Origin: Paraburkholderia agricolaris
GTDB lineage: Bacteria > Pseudomonadota > Gammaproteobacteria > Burkholderiales > Burkholderiaceae
NCBI RefSeq assembly: GCF_009455635.1
Contig: NZ_QPER01000001.1
Location: 2,108,001-2,172,000, forward strand
DNA length: 64,000 bases
Reading direction: 5' to 3'
Below the pieces are notes generated by a model. The model had not been told where the DNA came from, did not search any database, and saw nothing but the letters and a program-made list of their open reading frames with translations. Positions 61,523-64,000 of this stretch are shown in pieces. How positions within the stretch are numbered: the first letter of the stretch is position 1; every line of letters begins with the position of its first letter. The translations under genes and the position numbers were made by a program.

Positions 61523-62380
61523 TCAGCCAGGAAAGTCAGTCGACGCCGACAACGCCGCCCACGTTTCAGTTTCCTCCGCCACGTAGGCATTCTTTTCAGC
61601 AATGGCCTTCAGCGTGTCGGTGCCCAGCGGCAGCCGCAACGGTGGCGTCGGTGCATCGACCAGTTCGATCATGGCCGTCGCGAGCTTCTCCGGGTTGCCC
61701 GGCTGATTGTGGTTCAGGCTCGTAGCGCGACGGCGGACATTGCCCGATGTCTCGTCATAGTCGGCGATTACGTTCCCGGCGACCACAAGCGATGACGCGT
61801 CCAGGAAGTCGGTACGGAAATAACCAGGCTCCACGACCGTGGCGTGAATGCCGAGCGGCTTCAGTTCGGCGTGCAATGACTCGGTCAAGCCTTCTACGGC
61901 GAACTTGGTCGAACAATACGCGCCGAACCCGGCGACGGACCGATAGCCGCCGATCGACGACATGTTGACGACGTGTCCTGAGCGCTGCGCGCGCATCACC
62001 GGCAAAACGGCGCGCGTGATATTCAGCAAGCCGAATACGTTGGTGTCGTACATGCGGCGCACGTCGGCGTCACTGGACTCCTCGATCGCACCCAGCAAAC
62101 CGAATCCGGCATTGTTGATCAGCACATCGATGCGGCCGAATCGCTCCACCGCGGCTTGAACCGCAGCTTGCGCCTGAGCTTCGTTGGTCACGTCCAGCGC
62201 CACCGGCAGGAGCGCCGGCGAGTCACCGAGGCGCTCGGCGATTGCTGCCACATTGCGGCCGGTGGCAACCACTGCGTTGCCGTCAGCGAGAGCCGCCTGA
62301 GCGATCAGGGCGCCAAGGCCGCGCGACGCACCGGTAATGAACCAGACGCGCTTGAAGCCGTTGTTTGCCGGGTTGACCAT
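61523..62380 (-). CDS. Short-chain dehydrogenase/reductase
   Basis: 285 residues: FITGASRGLGALIAQAAL, NNAGFGLLGAIEE, catalytic S in NMSSIGGYRS and Y-x-x-x-K in AYCSTKFAVEG. Longer than FabG types, close to the classical SDR group annotated as retinol-dehydrogenase or 11-beta-HSD-like. Divergent from a LysR gene at 62491, its probable regulator. Confidence 0.9.
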   Translation of the reverse strand: MVNPANNGFKRVWFITGASRGLGALIAQAALADGNAVVATGRNVAAIAERLGDSPALLPVALDVTNEAQAQAAVQAAVERFGRIDVLINNAGFGLLGAIEESSDADVRRMYDTNVFGLLNITRAVLPVMRAQRSGHVVNMSSIGGYRSVAGFGAYCSTKFAVEGLTESLHAELKPLGIHATVVEPGYFRTDFLDASSLVVAGNVIADYDETSGNVRRRATSLNHNQPGNPEKLATAMIELVDAPTPPLRLPLGTDTLKAIAEKNAYVAEETETWAALSASTDFPG

Positions 62381-62490
62381 GATGTTGCTCCTACGTTTCG
62401 AGTGAAAGTGAACGAATCATAGGAGCGGCAATTGGCACAAACTAGCCATGGATTGGTAGACTGATAATCAACTTTTATTTGCTAATTCGA

Positions 62491-63432
62491 ATGGCCATGA
62501 ACGAAGTTCGCGCGATCACGATATTCGTCCGGGCCGCGGCGCTGGGAAGTCTGCGCAAGGCAGCCGTGGATCAGGGCATCTCGCCGCAGGCCGCGAGTCA
62601 CGCGGTGATGCAACTGGAAAAGGAGTTGGGGGTTCGGCTGTTTCATCGAACCACCCGCAAGTTGAGCCTCACCGAGGAGGGGCAGGGTCTGCTGGACAGC
62701 GTAAAACCTGCGCTAGCCGTACTGTCGTCCGCACTCGACGACGCGCGGCGCTCGAAGGACGAGATTGCGGGGCCACTGCGGGTCAGCGCGCCAGCGGCGA
62801 TGGCGCATACCGTGCTGTGGCCATATTTCATGGAATTCGCCGAATTGCACCCAAATGTGCGGCTGGATGTGCAGTTCGACGACCTCTTCACCGATCTTGT
62901 CGGTGATCGCGCCGACGTTGGTTTTCGGGGCGGCTCGCCACCCTCGGGCGGGACGATCGCGCGCCGGCTCCTGCCGATTCAACTGATCGTCTGTGCATCG
63001 CCCGCCTATATCGAGCGGCATGGCGCGCCGCGAATCATCGACGAACTCGACGCACACCGATGCACCGGCTATCGAAGGGCGAATACCGGCAAGCAGGCAC
63101 CGTGGGAATTCCTGATCGGCGACGAGATCGTCTATCGTGACGTCGCGACGACCTTATGCGTCAACGACACGGACGCGGAGACCCAAGCTGTGCTGGCCGG
63201 ACTTGCAATCGGTCAACTCGGCAGCTTTTCCGCCGCCGTGCCGATCAGGCAGGGCCAGCTCGTACCGCTGCTCGTCAGGCACGTCACCCAGCGTGAGGCC
63301 ATCTACATCTACTATCGCCATCGAACCGAGCAGCCGCTGCGAGTGAGGACGTTCATCGACTTCATGATCGAACGCCTCGCGGGAAACACGAATTTCTACT
63401 TCGAGCCAGCCGAGCTTCGCGCCGCCCGGTGA
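62491..63432 (+). CDS. LysR-family regulator
   Basis: 313 residues from ATG 62491: NEVRAITIFVRAAALGSLRKAAVDQGISPQAASHAVMQLEKELGVRLFHRTTRKLSLTEEG. A TTG at 62479 is an alternative. Its stop codon (63430-63432) abuts a haloalkane dehalogenase remnant that continues in another frame, so the end of this gene marks a recombination joint. Divergent from the SDR. Confidence 0.88.
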   Translation: MAMNEVRAITIFVRAAALGSLRKAAVDQGISPQAASHAVMQLEKELGVRLFHRTTRKLSLTEEGQGLLDSVKPALAVLSSALDDARRSKDEIAGPLRVSAPAAMAHTVLWPYFMEFAELHPNVRLDVQFDDLFTDLVGDRADVGFRGGSPPSGGTIARRLLPIQLIVCASPAYIERHGAPRIIDELDAHRCTGYRRANTGKQAPWEFLIGDEIVYRDVATTLCVNDTDAETQAVLAGLAIGQLGSFSAAVPIRQGQLVPLLVRHVTQREAIYIYYRHRTEQPLRVRTFIDFMIERLAGNTNFYFEPAELRAAR

Positions 63433-63793
63433 GCAGGTTTACCGGGCACCGTTTCCCACGCCCGAGTCACGTCGACCGACCTGGCGTTTCCCGAATGAAC
63501 TGCCCATTGCTGGAGAACCGGCGGATGTGTACTCGACTCTCGAGAACGCACATCGTGCTCTGGCGCAGTCGTCATATCCGAAGCTGCTTTTCACGGCAAA
63601 CCCGGGGGCGCTGGTGCCACCAGCCGTCGCTGAAAGTTTTGCGAAGAAACTTGAGCACTGCAAAGTGGTTGATCTGGGCGAGCGGCTTCACCACTTGCAG
63701 GAAGATCATCCTGAAGTGATCGGCGCTACGGTCAATGAATGGCTGCTTGAACCAGGCGTCGGTGCTTTGCCAGAACAAAGGCTGACGCTATAA
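63431..63793 (+). pseudogene. Haloalkane dehalogenase, C-terminal remnant
   Basis: Reading from 63431 without a start codon gives EQVYRAPFPTPESRRPTWRF, then a family-typical FPNELPIAGEPADV, YPKLLFTANPGALVPP and a C-terminal LHHLQEDHPEVIGATVNEWL that carries the catalytic-His loop. This aligns with the last ~120 residues of DhaA-type dehalogenases (normally ~295). The nucleophile Asp and core are missing; the fragment begins exactly where the LysR gene ends. Non-functional on its own. Confidence 0.83.
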
Positions 63794-63893
63794 ACACGTT
63801 CCGGATGCGTTGGCCGATTGTCCGTGCTGCATGGAATCGACAAGCGCGAGGTGGCGGCGTACCAGGGTGGTCAGGTGCGCCGCCAGCAGAGGG

Positions 63894-64000
63894 CTACTTG
63901 ATCGACTGAATCTGCGCCTGGCTCAGCTCCCACGTGTGAGGCGGCAGTGGAATGAAGTGCACCGTGTCGAGGTAGGCCTCGTTCGTCTCCGAGGGCACGA
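63894..64000 (-). CDS. 3' end of an unidentified gene
   Basis: The minus strand reads VPSETNEAYLDTVHFIPLPP and continues to HTWELSQAQIQSIK then a TAG stop (63896-63894). It is open to the window edge. I do not recognise the family from 35 residues. The 63794-63893 gap holds nothing clear. Confidence 0.55.
   Translation of the reverse strand, partial: VPSETNEAYLDTVHFIPLPPHTWELSQAQIQSIK

Overview
The window is high-GC DNA with densely packed genes, many LysR-type regulators (ten), a Burkholderia-type general porin, MHS-family transporters and large aromatic/amine catabolic clusters. This gene content fits a soil or plant-associated Paraburkholderia/Burkholderia, most likely on a secondary replicon. 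The genus is an inference from gene content; no rRNA or tRNA gene was seen.

Left part (1-26 kb): a truncated IS481-type transposase sits at the edge. It is followed by a porin, an amidase and an MHS transporter, then an indole-3-acetate (auxin) catabolic region. iacG stands alone. iacA-B-I-H-E form one compact operon. The response-regulator gene of a two-component system lies on one side of that operon and the PAS histidine-kinase gene on the other. iacC-iacD-transporter form a second operon divergent from a LysR gene. A GntR-MFS-PEP-mutase-family cassette (17.7-20.7 kb) intervenes. Next come catR and catBAC, which take catechol to 3-oxoadipate enol-lactone, with the PDR-type reductase iacF convergent to them. 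Together these genes would carry IAA to catechol and through most of ortho cleavage; no enol-lactonase gene (catD) was seen here.

Middle (25-35 kb): small accessory units, each with its own regulator: LysR/TauE, LysR/MHS transporter/HDAC-like amidohydrolase, an SDR, LysR/phnW with a palindromic operator, and a good rho-independent terminator.

35.4-41.2 kb holds the most unusual system. Six genes, most with start-stop overlaps, encode a 2OG-Fe(II) dioxygenase, an alpha/beta hydrolase, a BMP-family (purine-nucleoside type) binding protein, a Rieske-oxygenase catalytic subunit that has lost its Rieske cluster, a separate Rieske protein fused to a plant-type ferredoxin, and a GST-like protein. 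The last three match in kind the NdmC/NdmD/NdmE split demethylase of caffeine-degrading Pseudomonas, but the NdmD counterpart here has no flavin reductase module.

Right part (41-64 kb): a DUF2760-Hsp70-Hsp70 operon; a LysR/dinucleotide-binding oxidoreductase pair; a TTQ-dependent amine dehydrogenase operon (heavy chain, MauE, MauD, light chain, two c-type cytochromes) with an AraC regulator; a divergent DUF1329-DUF1302-RND-YCF48 envelope operon; an SDR/LysR pair; a haloalkane dehalogenase C-terminal remnant fused to the end of the LysR gene; and the 3' end of an unidentified gene.
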